Origin: Craterostigma plantagineum
Lineage: Eukaryota > Streptophyta > Magnoliopsida > Lamiales > Linderniaceae
Length of the DNA: 64,000 bases
Assembly: GCA_027422505.1 (NCBI GenBank)
Contig: JAPQWV010000409.1
Location: 372,001-436,000 of the forward strand
Direction of reading: 5' to 3'
Each line of letters opens with the position of its first letter. Positions within the stretch are counted from its first letter, which is position 1. A program made the translations under genes and the position numbers. This document shows positions 38,446 through 50,825 of this stretch, piece by piece. The notes below the pieces were generated by a model. That model saw only the letters and a list, made by a program, of their open reading frames with translations. It was not told where the DNA came from and did no database searches.

Positions 38446-41301
38446 AGCGTTGAGAGTCGATACATCGGAAGTTTAGGCACAGTGTTTTTTTGCATGTGAG
38501 TTCATCGTCTTTGTTTCAGGTTTTTGTGCGTGTGTTTTGTGGTACATTTGTACTGTGTTTTTCAGCTTTCTTTGGTTTTCTAGACTCTGAATTTGTGTTT
38601 TAAGAGCTATGGTTTCGTGAAATTCTCCTCAATGGTGCATCATGGCATTTGATTACATGGTTTATTTTTCATTTATGTGGCCAAAACATTGGATTTATTG
38701 CATTAAGGGGACAAGGTTTTTGTACGATGCATCGACCAAATGGGGCATTATATAAATTTGTCAGCACCGCAGAACATGGTTTTGCCTCCTTATGTTGTTC
38801 GAAAGCTCTGTCCTTAACCCTACGCTGTGACTGAGAACAGAGACAACATAAACAATCTCAATCTTTTTTTTTTTTCCTGAGGACAGGGACAACATTCATT
38901 TTCTTGATTAGTGGTGTAGTGATAGTCGTATCTGCGTAAAACTGTCTTAAATATGTTGTCTTGTCTTCGCTGGAGAGTTTTGAGTACACAATCATGAATC
39001 ATGGAAGCAACTCAAGACAACAACAGAGCATAGAAGGAACACCTAACTAACCTTTTACCATAATTTCAGGAAAGTTGGCAAAGATTCCTCTTGATCTGAC
39101 CAGTTGTTGATATAAATAATGAGTCATAAGAATTAAGAGAGAAAATACCAACTTTGTTGAAGAATCCGAGGTGGTCTGTTTAGCTCATGTGAGGCAGGCA
39201 GCAAATGTCGTCGAACTAGAACATTTCAAAATTATAAAGATATAATCATTCAACTATTGTTCGTCAGCTTAATCATGACCACTTTTAACGTTGCTAGATA
39301 ACAACACTGCTTGAAGCTATCATCATCACAGCACAGCATTTTACTGGTGGGGACTTTTCCTGAGATTTTATATATTTCTGAACCATCAAGTGCAACTTGA
39401 TCCTGCCTGATTATCAATGATGAAGACATGTTTGCTTGATAAAGTGAAGAATGTGAAGAATCTCAAGCTTTTCTCAACTGTTCAATTCGTGGACTATAAA
39501 ACATGTTTATGTAATAATTCAAGAGAAGGCCTGTACTTAATTTACACGGTGATTGATAGGATGGATAGATACAGAGATGGGTTAATAAATATTATTAATT
39601 AACTAATTAGTTATATATAAGGCCTGTTGGTGAAATTATAGCCCAACTCACGTTACTGTTCAGCCCATTATTCTCTAATCCGACGAGTGAGTTCAATTAT
39701 CTTGCTGAAGCATATCCCATTCCAAGATCATCATCATCATCATATTCCCTTTAGGTTTTCTTCCCCCTCCTAACAAGATTAAAGCTTTTCATCTAAGAGG
39801 TAAAACCGTGCATAAAAGATAGTCTCTTGCGATGCTTTTACATGTTTTGTAGTTTGAGAATAGATTTAAATAGAATAATGTCTATTGTCTGATCTCTCCG
39901 TTGTGGGATAATCAATTAATGGGCAATTTGCACAAGTAGTATGTGTTTGTATTCTATTGATTTTCTTCTATGCAGCACGTGTGAATGAATAGCTGAGGAA
40001 AGACTTTTGCTATTCTTGTGATTGATGAAGACATATTGTTTAGGTCAGATTCCTAACTTTGAGCATTAGTTGTGATCATAATAGATTAAGGCAAAGCCTG
40101 CAAGATTTATAGTGGTCTCTTTATTATCACAAATACAATGGTCTTTCTTTATTACTGTAGATGAGATGAGCTCACTCACTTCTGTTTATAGTTCTAACAT
40201 ACAAACGATTCCCCATGATTTGACTTTTATTCGGAAGCTAAGATTTATACAGAATCCAATCCCATCACGTAAGCAAAGAAAGAAGGAAGTCAGTCACCCA
40301 CACAAACAAACAAAGACCATAAGATTGTCATCTTCCTCTTATTATATAGCAGAAAAAAGGGACAAGCCACGCCTTGTAAACTATAAACTATTGCCATTGC
40401 TGACATTTAAGATAGTGATCCCAAAGTTAGGAATCTGACCTCATTATCTTTCATGGACCCTACGAAAGATGTCACTGTCCACCTCAGTTGTGTTTGGGTG
40501 TTTTTTTTTTTTTTTTTTCCAAAAGTAAATGTGTTTTTTGTGTCAGTTGCAGAAGCGAAAGCATTCAATGGTCCCACCTCACATACTATGTCGCTTTGAT
40601 TCTGACGCACACAGCACAGAAACACATAATCTAGACGCAAAAAAATATGCTTGCTGTCATCGGCTGGCCATACTTTTCTTTTCTATCCACACCACACCAA
40701 CCAAAAAACACAGTTGCCCAGCACGGTCTCTGCATAGAAATTAGAATAGATAGCCCTTTTCTCTTTTTTTCCCTATTCCTCTGTCTTTCTGAAGTAAAGA
40801 TCTGGTTTTTATCCTCTTTTTGGTTGCAGTGGTTTTTGAGCTGTTACGAGCTTTGAAGGGTGGGACTTTCTTTTGGTCTTCTTTTACTGGGTTTATGTTA
40901 TTTCTAATGAGGGAATGAAAAAGCTGTGGTCTTTTACAGTGAGAACCGTTTTTTGCTTGTTTCGAGGTTCAAGTGAATTGACTTCTCTGTGTGTTTGCTT
41001 CTGCCTTTTCCACCTGGGTTTTGTTCTCTGAAACGAATCGCTAGGCTTTTCAAGATCTGTAGAATCTTGTGTTTTAATCGTCTTGTCAGATCTGCTCTGT
41101 GACGCTACGATCATCATCTTTAAAGTGATATTTCTGGTTAAAGCTTCTTCTTGCTGACGTACAACCGTTGTTTATGGTGCAGAAATTGAACTTCACAAAG
41201 TCTGTAAGAAGAAAAGGATGAACTAAGGGAAGCTTAGCGATTATTCTCTAGTTCGATTACGAGCCTGCAAATCATGGGGGAGAAGATGGTTCAACATAAG
41301 A
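38446..41301. other. 2.8-kb intergenic region, no gene recognised
   Basis: 3' UTR of the patellin gene followed by AT-rich DNA. Only short frames occur, none with recognisable domains. 40790-41270 is T-rich and probably the leader and promoter of the next gene. A frame starting at the ATG at 41274 stops after 29 codons and may be an upstream ORF. Confidence 0.45.
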
Positions 41302-43216
41302 ATGAGAGCAGTGAAGCCAATCTATCCCATTCCCATCAAAGCAAATCAACTATATCATTGTGAATCAGAGTCCAAGGGCAAGAGAAATGGACTGTCTTTG
41401 GGCTGCGAGGCAAATTTGAAGCGCCGTGAAACTGCTGATAATAAGATCGACGGTGTTGCTACTAATTCAGCGAATAAAGGTATCCTTTCGAACCCCACAA
41501 GGGCAAACTGCTTGAATTACGGTGAAAATGACATGAATTGTTGGAGAAACGTCTCTCAACAACATGGTGGGACAGAATCATCGTGTTCCAACTCTTTGCT
41601 GTCGAACCATAGCCGTCAAGAAACTGGCAAAGAGGCTTACTCGTTTCGCAACAGTGGTCTTACAGTGGATAGTTCGAATTCTGAATCCGTGGAAGGAAGA
41701 TCTGAAGAGCCAGCGTTAGTCAGTTCAGAATCAGATGCCTTGGCCCATGTTGTCGATAATGCAGTGAGAAATGCAATGAAGGTTTCTGTTTCGTACAGAA
41801 ACGAGGAAAATGGAGACTTGGAACAGGCCAACACTACTGGAAAAAGAGCAGTTTGCTCCAATGATGATGATTCAGACAGTTTAAACCCCAGAAATAAAGC
41901 TAGGGAGGACAGAGATTCTCCAAATGAACCTGATAAATCCTCCTCTTTTCTTTCTGAGGAAAGAATTATCGATCCTCAAAGTACAAGGGGATGCAATGAA
42001 ATCTTGGCTGTGCAAGGGAATGTAATAGAAGTTGGAACTGCTGCTTTGGACTGTGAATATACAGGGAATGAGTCTTCAGGGCCCTTGATGGTACACTCCG
42101 ATAAAGTTGCTGTATTTGACCTCAACAAAGACTTGAATGCTGATGAAATGGATGATTATGTCGACGGGCAAGATGAGACAATACCTTCTCCCAAAGTTAT
42201 ACGTGTGGTAGCAAAAGCTGGGATACCTAGTGCCTCGCCTATGAGCCCATTGAGATTCGAAGGTAGGATGGGCTGGAGTGGCTCAGCCAAAACCAGCGCT
42301 TTTCGTAACGTTGCTCCCTCCAAGTCTACGACGGATCAAAACAACTGTTCCTCCACGTTCAAGAGTCCAAAACGCCAGGAATCTTTCTCGGGAATTGATC
42401 TCAACGTTGCTGCTGTTGAAGAAGCTCACGAAGATAATGATGATGATGATGATGCAAGACTAAACAAAAGGCCTAAGATCGACCTCAACTTTTCCCTCTG
42501 TGACCCTGAAGAAGATGGCCTTGTTCAACCTTCAGCTCAGCCTAGAGGATGATTCCCTGTTGGTCGATTTGAATGTCAACGCATCGACCGAAGACAAATC
42601 CATTCCTATGCTATCCCAAGTTCGTCGTCAACCTTTTGGAAATCAGATGGGTCAAAGAAAAGAGGAACTTAAGTATGCATGCGACAGTTATTGGGGGGAT
42701 GGCCTGAGGACAATGCAGCAGCAATTCGTTGGTAATAGTGCTCACGGCCAGCAATATCTAGTGGCTGGTGCTCCACCGTATGTTTTCCAACCAATACAAT
42801 CGGTGCAGCGATCGTCTCATTTGCAGCCAATGTTACCTTTCGCAGTAAATGCCTTGCCCCCTCAGAACTATATCTCCACCGTTCCGTCTCAGTTTGGTCC
42901 TAGCAACGTTAGACCTTCTCCTGGAACCATACCTTATGTGAGGTTTCCTCAAGAACAAGGCTTCTCTCCTCAGATGTTGTACCCTGGAAATGTTCAACAG
43001 TCCCTCATGGCACCGCCCCGTCTTCTTAATGCTGATGTCAAAGGTAATGAGAACTTGGCTGATGGAAGCAGAAAGATCGAGGCTGGGCCACCTATTTTTC
43101 TCGGTGAAGCTTACCACGTAGCTGATCATGGAGCTTGGTATGGGACACCTGTGAGAAGGAAGGAATCCATGGGAGGATCAAGTTATCAGCAGCGTGGTAG
43201 TGGGCAGTCGAGGTGA
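41302..43216 (+). CDS. DLN/EAR-motif nuclear protein resembling the SUO/TFIIS-family C-terminus; one frameshift
   Basis: Two overlapping frames (41302-42552 and one ending at 43216) together form one ~635-residue Ser-, Asn- and Gln-rich protein without introns. It carries four DLN-type motifs (FDLNKDLNADE, IDLNVAAVEE, IDLNFSL, VDLNVNA). DLN motifs can recruit TOPLESS-type corepressors. The block LRFEGRMGWSGSAKTSAFR resembles the C-terminal region of plant SUO-like TFIIS/BAH proteins. A basic KRPKI and an acidic run lie between. The second frame continues as a Gln/Pro-rich tail. A single-base indel between about 42480 and 42545 explains the break. The true N-terminus is uncertain. Confidence 0.65.
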
Positions 43217-43571
43217 AGACAGTGATGGGCTAGGCTTTGACCGATCTTTTGTCTAGAATCTAGATTTTGTTTCTTGATGCTAGTTGAAGTTTTCTTGAAG
43301 TCTGAGGGAGAATGATTTTAGCTTTGGTTTCTGAGCAGTCCCTGAACTTTGTCATGGATCGATCGTCGACTGAATCTTTTCGACATGCCGACTTTTGTCC
43401 CCTTGTCTAAGTATTTTGCTTTGCACATCCCATTCTAAGGAAACTTCAGTGAAAAAACAAGAAAAATCTCGTTACGAACAACATACAGTAGTACCATTTT
43501 TTTTTTACCAAAATCCAAGACAAAGCACAAGTCAGCTGTCAACTGAGCAGTGAATAATCTGCTCGGAAGCA
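43217..43571. other. intergenic between convergent genes
   Basis: 3' flanks of the DLN protein gene and the CDKAL1-like gene. Nothing is recognised. Confidence 0.4.
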
Positions 43572-46545
43572 TTAAATCAAGAAACTAAACACTGCAATTA
43601 TCGTGAACAAACTCAAGATGATCCCACCGATGAGAAGATTATCGACAATAAACCAATCAAGCAGGCGACCCGATTTCTCTTTATGTTCATCGCATCCCTG
43701 CCTGGTTCCACTTTCTGTCTTAAGGTTCTTAATATTTTGCCTTCGAAGCAACCACCCCAGTACGTATTGGTTTCTCTGATGAAATGGCGTCTGATCCTCT
43801 TTTGTAATAGAAAGTTTTTTCTCGCCACAACTGCTTGACATTCCACAGGCACAAGTCTCTGACTCCTTCGAGCAACAGTTTTCATTTGAATTCGAACACG
43901 TCGACTCTTTTTCTTCAACAACATTGTTGAAGGAGCTAACATTTTCATTGAGGATCTCAATCACATCGCCAAAGACAGACCATCGTCCAACAGATGTTAT
44001 CTTTACCATAGCTGAAGAACCCAACAAGCTTTCTGGGCCAGAAACAAGAACCTGGATATATCCCTTCGTATGACCCACCTAAGATCAAATGAAAGATTGA
44101 TGCAACGAAATCCCAAGAAAATGGCAATTGCCTAATGAACAGAAGCAGTGTTAAGTCTTACCAAGTGAATTCCATCGGTGGCAATATCAGTGATCCAAAT
44201 TCTTTCTACTTTGCCTTCAATCCCTATATAAGGCGTAAATGACTCAAATATGGTAGTCAACTCACGACTGCGTTTCTTCACAACATTGCTAGGTACCTTC
44301 TTCATTCTTGCTGCCGGTGTACCTATTTAATACAGATAATTTGAGTTAAGAGAAGGGAGATTTTGACTCATTAATGGTCTCTAGAGAAACATCACATGTT
44401 CTATATTTGAATTTTCATGTGCGAGAAAAGCCAACAGATTAGAACTATACCAGGCCGTGGATAAACTGGGATATGTGAACTTGAGGAAACTTGTACTCCT
44501 TGATTAGATTGATAGTTTGTTCAAAATCTTCGTCGGTTTCTCCTGAGGTGTACAAAAGCACTGTTCAGATAAATGACATAGGTTTCTTGGAACCAATACA
44601 AGAAATAGAGAGGACAATTAACTTCATCGCTAACTTAATGAAATATGTGAGAGCATATTAAAAGAGAGAGGACAAATGAAGAAATTAATCTGAAAAATAC
44701 CAGGAAAACCACATATAATATCTGTGGCTATCTGCATTCCAGGAACCATTTCCATTAGCGTGTCAACCACAGTCCTAAACTCACTGACAGTGTATTCCCT
44801 GTTCATTGCCTGAATTCCAATATTGAAGATGTTACAAAATCATATAGTTGATGAACATGCGAAGAAATTCCTTGCAAACAAATTGAACAAAAGACGGTCC
44901 CAAATACTCACACTTAAAATATTATCACTCCCCGACTGAACAGGTACGTGAAGAAAAGAATAGACACATGGGTGACTCAAAACTTCGGCTATCTCTTTCA
45001 AGTGCTCCAAAATATAAGGAGGATTAGTCATTCCAATACGAAGCATTGTGCTTCCATCAGCGGGAAGCTCATTAACTAAAGAATTTAACAAGATTGGAAG
45101 ATTAACCCCAATATCTCGACCTGCAAAATACCCATATCCGTATATTATGAGCTGAAATACAGCATTCATGGAAATAAAGAGCCAACAAAATCATGTCCAA
45201 TATCTATTCACTGAAACAGAATCGGTAATGCTCCATACCATATGCGCCGGTGTCTTCGCTGCTTAACCATATCTCCTTAACTCCATCGGCAACAACGGTT
45301 CTTACACGACCAGCCTACAACGTCATAATTCCCATTTTTCTTCCAACAAATGCTGATTGATGTGATAACTTTCAAAAAGACCTAATAAACTTACAAGGCT
45401 GTCAACTGTATAACTTCCCAGATGACCACGAGCATGCTTGGTCTTGCAATACGTACAAGCGCCCAAACAACCTACATTAATGGGAAGAATCTCAACAAAC
45501 TTGTTCTTCCTCACCTGATGAAAGGCATTTAATAAAGTAATTTAACAAGAATTCCGTTCAACGTGGAGACTAATGAAGCAATAAATGGATAATTAGGACG
45601 AAACTGAAAAGGTGTGATTTTTTGCACCTTTGGAAGGTCGAGTGCTGGTAGTGTTTTCCGAGTCAAAAGCCTCACTTCATGACCCTTCAAAGTCTCTTCA
45701 ACGACTTCGACCACACGATCGATTTGCTGAACTCCAACTATACTAACTCCTTCGAGTTCTTTCAGATCACGACTTCCTTGAGGGACACAACCAGCAACTA
45801 CAAGTGGCTTTTTGGAATTTCTACATCTCGTGATAAGGGTTTCCATGGCAGACTGACTGGGTGATTTAACCGTACATCTGCAAAATGAATCGACACACTT
45901 ACCCCACAAATCTAACCAAAGATATGGTTGTAAACCTGCGTTACAGTAACTATCAGACACACATATGGAAGTTGGGAACATACGTGTTTATCAGCCACAG
46001 GTCAGCTTCGTCCTGATTTTCGGTTAAATGATATCCAAATGAAGTTAGCTGCCCCGCCATATATTCACTATCACTCTGGTAATTCAAAGATGAAAATTGC
46101 AGTTTTATTAAGACGAGAAACTAAACTGACAAAATACTTCCCAGATATGAATGAAGCCTTAAGCTAAAGTCTTTCATCTGCATTCATTGATTTGTATGAA
46201 ACCCACATTATTTTACTAAATAAACCGTTTTTTAAAAATATAACCTGATTATGCGAGCACCCGAAAGTCTTCATGAAAATCGTCTGCAAAAGTTACAGAC
46301 CAGTTCAAAATAAATATTTCCAGGAAAAAAAGCTTGTAAGCACACAAAGTATAACATCGATTCCTCGAAATTACCTGTGTGCCAGGTATTTTAACGGTAC
46401 TATTGCTCTTGACAGAGTCCTGCAAAACATTACTTTCCTTATTTTTAATACGCTTCGGATTAATTCCGATCGAGGAAGCTACCGGAAGAGGGCGGAACCC
46501 CGCCGGAGCTCCGCCGCCGTCTAACAAATCCTCAATGTCTTCCAT
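43572..46545 (-). CDS. CDKAL1: CDKAL1-type tRNA methylthiotransferase (ms2t6A37), ER tail-anchored; one frameshift
   Basis: Eleven exons on the minus strand: 46545-46375, 46283-46245, 46075-45984, 45877-45628, 45514-45395, 45314-45239, 45120-44912, 44809-44701, 44542-44451, 44322-44162 and 44078-43572. They give ~608 residues. The N-terminal MTTase domain has [21 protein letters not shown]. The radical-SAM cysteines are in [15 protein letters not shown]. Typical segments [17 protein letters not shown] and [18 protein letters not shown] follow, then a TRAM region. The C-terminal helix [17 protein letters not shown] is an ER anchor. The enzyme methylthiolates t6A37 in tRNA-Lys(UUU). Exon 9 lacks one T at 44463-44465 (QFYPRPG reads out of frame). 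Adding one base restores phase with exon 10. Confidence 0.9.
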
Positions 46546-47226
46546 CGCTTCCTTCCTTCGGTGTTCAGCTCAGAGTGGCGAGTGCAAAACTTCGTGCTAT
46601 ATACTTATTTGGGCCTACTGGGCCTGATAGTAGTAAAAAGGACTGGGCTTTATCTCAAAATGGGCCTGATATATCAAGATGCTTCTACACAAAAGCTAAA
46701 AAGTCAGACTTTTCATTATGGACTTTCCAAGTCTTTCTTTTCTATTTCACGACAGCCTTTTTTATTCAAACTGCCACGGTAGTCGGTACCATATTATATG
46801 TAATATGTCTATAACTAACTACGATTTTCTATTTGAACTTGCTTTGGAGTTCTACACCAGAAGAAACTTCTCATTGTATAAATTATGAAATGGTAAGAAT
46901 AACTAATAAGAAGCCAGCGAAGAGTAGTTCAGGAATGACTTGAATTTAGATAGGCCGTCGCAGTCGTCCCGCGTGCCATGACATTATTATCAATAGGGAG
47001 AATAAGTATATCGTTGTTACAAATGGGGTTGAAATCAATGTATGATTATGATACTCAAGAGTTGAATAACATGCATTATTAAGATCAATAATTCCACAAG
47101 AGCATCTTAATTAAAACCCATAAACCGATGCCTTTTCGTAGTATAAATGTGGCAAACCACACCCTTGTTTAGCAAGCAGTACGTAAAACATCAAATACGG
47201 AAAAGAAAGAAAAAGGGAACGAAGAG
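46546..47226. promoter_or_regulatory. divergent promoter with four TGGGCC/T motifs
   Basis: TGGGCC at 46610-46615, 46619-46624 and 46661-46666 and TGGGCT at 46644-46649 form a dense site II cluster beside the CDKAL1-like start. For the rightward gene, TATAAAT at 47142-47148 lies 80 bp before its start codon. Confidence 0.5.
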
Positions 47227-49100
47227 ATGGAAGGAAAACAGATGATGAGAATCCTCGTATTTGGAGGAAGTGGTTACATAGGAAACCACGTTGTAAGAGC
47301 GAGCATCAAATTAGGGCATCCCACTTATGTTACACGAGACCTCAGTCTAACAAAACTCATGTGCTCGATGAGTTCGAATCCATGGGAGCAATTATAGTGA
47401 AAGTAAACATTACATATATATTATCGTACGATCTTAATTAATTTTTCACCATGCATATATGCATGCATGGGAAGTAATTTGAGTATCATATTTATTAAGC
47501 TTCTTGATTCATTTGAATTGGTTTAGGGAGATTTGGACGATCAAGACAAGCTCGTTTCTGTGCTTAAGGAAGTCGATGTAGTGATCTCTGCGTTGGCTTA
47601 TCCCAAGTTCTCGATCAGTTTAAGATTATCGAGGCCATCAAACTTGCTGGTAATAATATAAAGGTACGTGTACGTGTATTATTATTACTCAATCGTTGTT
47701 TTAAGCAAAAGATTTTATGTGCTGCGTTTGGATCAATGGAAAAAGGTCAAGGAAAAGAAAACTAAAAAGATAAAATAATTTTCCACTTGTTTTCTTTTCT
47801 TATTCTTCACCCTTTTGCTTGTTTTGTGGAAAATCGTTTCTTCACCATTTGCTTGTTTCATGGAAATTCGTACGGTGAAAAAATGAAATGTAAAAAGAAA
47901 ACTAATTTGATGTTTGGTTGATTGAAGAAATAGATGAGTAAAGTTAAAGAAAGAATATTTATTTTATACTTTAAATAAGAAAAACTAATTTGCTCGCCAA
48001 TTGTGAGAAAATGAAAAAAAAAACTTATCGAAAACTTTATTTTTTCATATTTTCTTTTCGTTACTAACATACCATTGACGAAGAAACCGTTTTTCAATGG
48101 TCAGTTTAAGTTTGTTTTTTTCATTTTCTTGTCTATTTTTCTAATCAACCAAAATTTTAAAAAACATTATTTTATTTCTTTTCCGTTCTTCACTAAATTC
48201 CTTAAACCAAACACAATTTTAAGAAGATTCACATACTACTAATATACAAATTGCAAACAACATTTCAGAGGTTTTTGCCGTCGGGCTTTGGTTCCGAGGA
48301 GGACATAGTAACGGGCGTGCTGGCGCCCTTCGAAACGGTTCTGGGAAAGAAAAGGAGTATTCGACGCGCAATAGAAGCGGCAAATATTCCATACACTTAC
48401 ATCTCTTCGAACTGCTGCGGCGCTTACTTTGTGAACTACTTGCTTCACCCTTCCGAGCAGAATGAACAAGTCGTCGTTTACGGAACCGGCGAGACCAAAG
48501 GTGATGATGCTATACGTTTCTCCGCGTCGCAATTTTCTCGGCTAACTTTTTAACTTCAAATTTTTTGTTTGTTTCAGCCGTTCTTATCTATGAAGAAGAT
48601 ATCGGTATTTTTACGGTAAAAGTGGCGACTGATCCAAGAACGCGCAACCGTTCGGTCGTGTACCGACCAGAAGGTAGCATTGTCTCTCAGCTCGAGCTGA
48701 TTTCTCTATGGGAGGAGAAAACGGGGAAGGTTTTCGAAAGGGTTCACGTGCCCGAAGAGGAAATGGTCGCCCTTACACAGAGTGAGTAAATACTATGCTC
48801 ATGTAAAAACTGATGCTTTCTTCTTTTGAGTTATCATATGAAAAGATTTTATTACAAAAGATTTCGACTACTGCAGCATTGCCTGAACCAGATAATATAC
48901 CTGTTTCCATCCTCCACGGCGTGTTCGTCAAAGGCGTGACGGTGAATTTCGACATTAAAGAGGGAGAAATCGTCGAGGCTTCGAAGCTATACGAAGATCG
49001 ATCAAGTTGGGCTATGACTACGATTGGCGAACTCCTCGACATTTTCATGAAGAACCCACCAAAGCCTGCTAACGCGGTTTGGATGAATTCGAGGCTGTAG
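47227..49100 (+). CDS. PCBER / isoflavone reductase-like NmrA-family reductase; two frameshifts
   Basis: Five exons (47227-47402, 47527-47663, 48269-48500, 48578-48781, 48877-49100) would give ~324 residues, the family norm. The N-terminal NADPH-binding motif is [28 protein letters not shown] and [14 protein letters not shown] follow. The catalytic-lysine region is [37 protein letters not shown] and [17 protein letters not shown] come after it. The enzyme reduces phenylpropanoid dimers or related phenolics in the cytosol; the exact substrate cannot be told. One base is missing at about 47330-47331 (needed for YVYTRP) and one near 47607 (needed for PKVLDQFK). Both fixes give exact exon phases. 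Intron 2 is long (605 bp) and AT-rich. Confidence 0.85.
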
Positions 49101-49781
49101 ATTGATGTTGTGTGCTGCTGCGTGTCTTTGATGTCATCTGTAAAGATCAAATAAGCTTTTTACTTGTCTAAGGGAAAGATGAATTGGGAATAACTGAAGA
49201 AATAATTGATGTGCATAAAGATTGGATCTTGAGACTGATGGAGTGCCATGGCAGATTAACGCTATAGCAAATGGACAAACACACATGGCTGGAAAAGTAC
49301 AGCAGAGCATTTTGAAACCACGTGAAAACAGGGGATTAAAATAGTTGAAATTTGAAAAAAAAAAAAAAAAAAAACGAGCTTTTTTGATTAAGCTCTGTCA
49401 CGTCTCTTGGTAAGAAGACAGGCACGGTTTCCGAGGAAAACATCTCACATGTTGTAAGATCATGTCTTATATCTCATCCGTTAGTGAGATTTTTTTAGCA
49501 GATCACAGAAAATATGAATATGTACGTAAGTTTCCAAGGTTCTTTTCAACTGCTACAACCAACGTACAGCAGTAGCAGCTGAGCGGAGCATATGTTGTCT
49601 GTTCTTTCTTGATTGTCCTTAGATGCGCATTATTGGTCATTTTCTTTCATGATCAAAGTCTAATCATCATCATCGTTGCATCAGCTGCAATGTCTTAAAG
49701 CTACTTAACCCATCTCACAGGGCAGAACACATTCTCAAACAGCGAAAGCCCATCACCATCGAAGAGAAATAAAAAGGTGCC
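49101..49781. other. intergenic
   Basis: Includes a ~20-nt A tract near 49355-49374. No gene is recognised. Confidence 0.4.
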
Positions 49782-50444
49782 ATGTCTTTTCCTCCTAATT
49801 TGGGCATCACTACTTCGTTCATCATAGACTCCAACGCATATTTAGTGTTTCAAGAGCTTCCTTCTCTTTCACTACCATCACTTGAATTCCCCTGCTCTCC
49901 ATTTTCCACGAGCAAAATGAATGGATATTCAAGGATTAAGAAGATCAACACAAATAGGTCCAAATCCATGGATTTTGGCGATCTTTCTTTCCAAGAACAC
50001 ACGCCAAGATTCAAACCCAAGATCCATTTTCATGAAACCAAAGTAAAACCAAGTTTCAGGCCAGATTCGATCCCCGAGGACGACCATGAGGACGAAACAG
50101 GGGAGGTGTTTGGGACCATTCTCAGCAGAGAATATCCTGCTTTTTCATCCTCTTCGAGGAAGCTCGTGGCTACGAAGAAGATGGGCTCTGCTTCTTCTAC
50201 AACTTACGAGACTGCCATGGCTAAGCAGCAGAAGAGTTCGCCGTTTCACAGTGTTCTGAAGGGTACAATTTCCATGAAAAGATCTGCCTCTGTTCCCGAG
50301 GGCTACTCAAGAATACACCACCAGTTTGATTCAGCTAGAGAGGGAAATGACAAGCCTGAGAATGAATCTTCTGCATGGCTGAGAACGAAAACGAAGAGGA
50401 AAGGCAAGTTTCTCAAGGCTTGCAGGCGACTGTTTGGTTTCTAA
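49782..50444 (+). CDS. plant-specific basic protein of unknown function
   Basis: Single exon of 220 residues, Ser- and Lys-rich and without membrane segments. Conserved-looking parts are LSLPSLEFPCSPFS, TPRFKPKIHF, GEVFGTILSREYPAF, the segment MKRSASVPEGYSRIHHQFD, and a very basic end (RTKTKRKGKFLKACRRLFGF). The last ~20 residues could be a nuclear or membrane-surface amphipathic tail. I do not recognise a named family. A later in-frame ATG at about 49917 is an alternative start. Confidence 0.7.
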   Translation: MSFPPNLGITTSFIIDSNAYLVFQELPSLSLPSLEFPCSPFSTSKMNGYSRIKKINTNRSKSMDFGDLSFQEHTPRFKPKIHFHETKVKPSFRPDSIPEDDHEDETGEVFGTILSREYPAFSSSSRKLVATKKMGSASSTTYETAMAKQQKSSPFHSVLKGTISMKRSASVPEGYSRIHHQFDSAREGNDKPENESSAWLRTKTKRKGKFLKACRRLFGF

Positions 50445-50825
50445 ATATGCGACAGAACTCAGCTCTGTTGCAAGCCAATACTACTTGATTCTGCTGGTAT
50501 CTGCTCTTATCGTATATTTTCTGTTGAATGTATATCTAAGTTCTGCATTGGCTATAAAAGCAAACCGTGGCAAGTTATTACCTAAAACTTAAAATCTTAT
50601 GCTTCACCTTCGGTGAAAGAAACACAGATAACTTCTACATCACCCTCGCCCAATATGTCATGGACTCAAAGGTGATGGCTTTACAGGTTTTCTCAAAATC
50701 GATTGCGCAAAGTGGCAGTGAAAAACCTGTGCCGTAATTCAAATGGCAGCAAACAAGTGAAAGCATTGACCTGAGATTGGTTTCCTTAAATATTTCACAG
50801 CCATTATTACCACCTTAACACAAAG
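50445..50825. other. intergenic between convergent genes
   Basis: 3' flanks only; nothing is recognised. Confidence 0.4.

Noticed and set aside
38446..40700. microRNA precursor in the long intergenic region
   Set aside because: No strong hairpin or known mature miRNA sequence was found by eye; folding software would be needed to exclude it.
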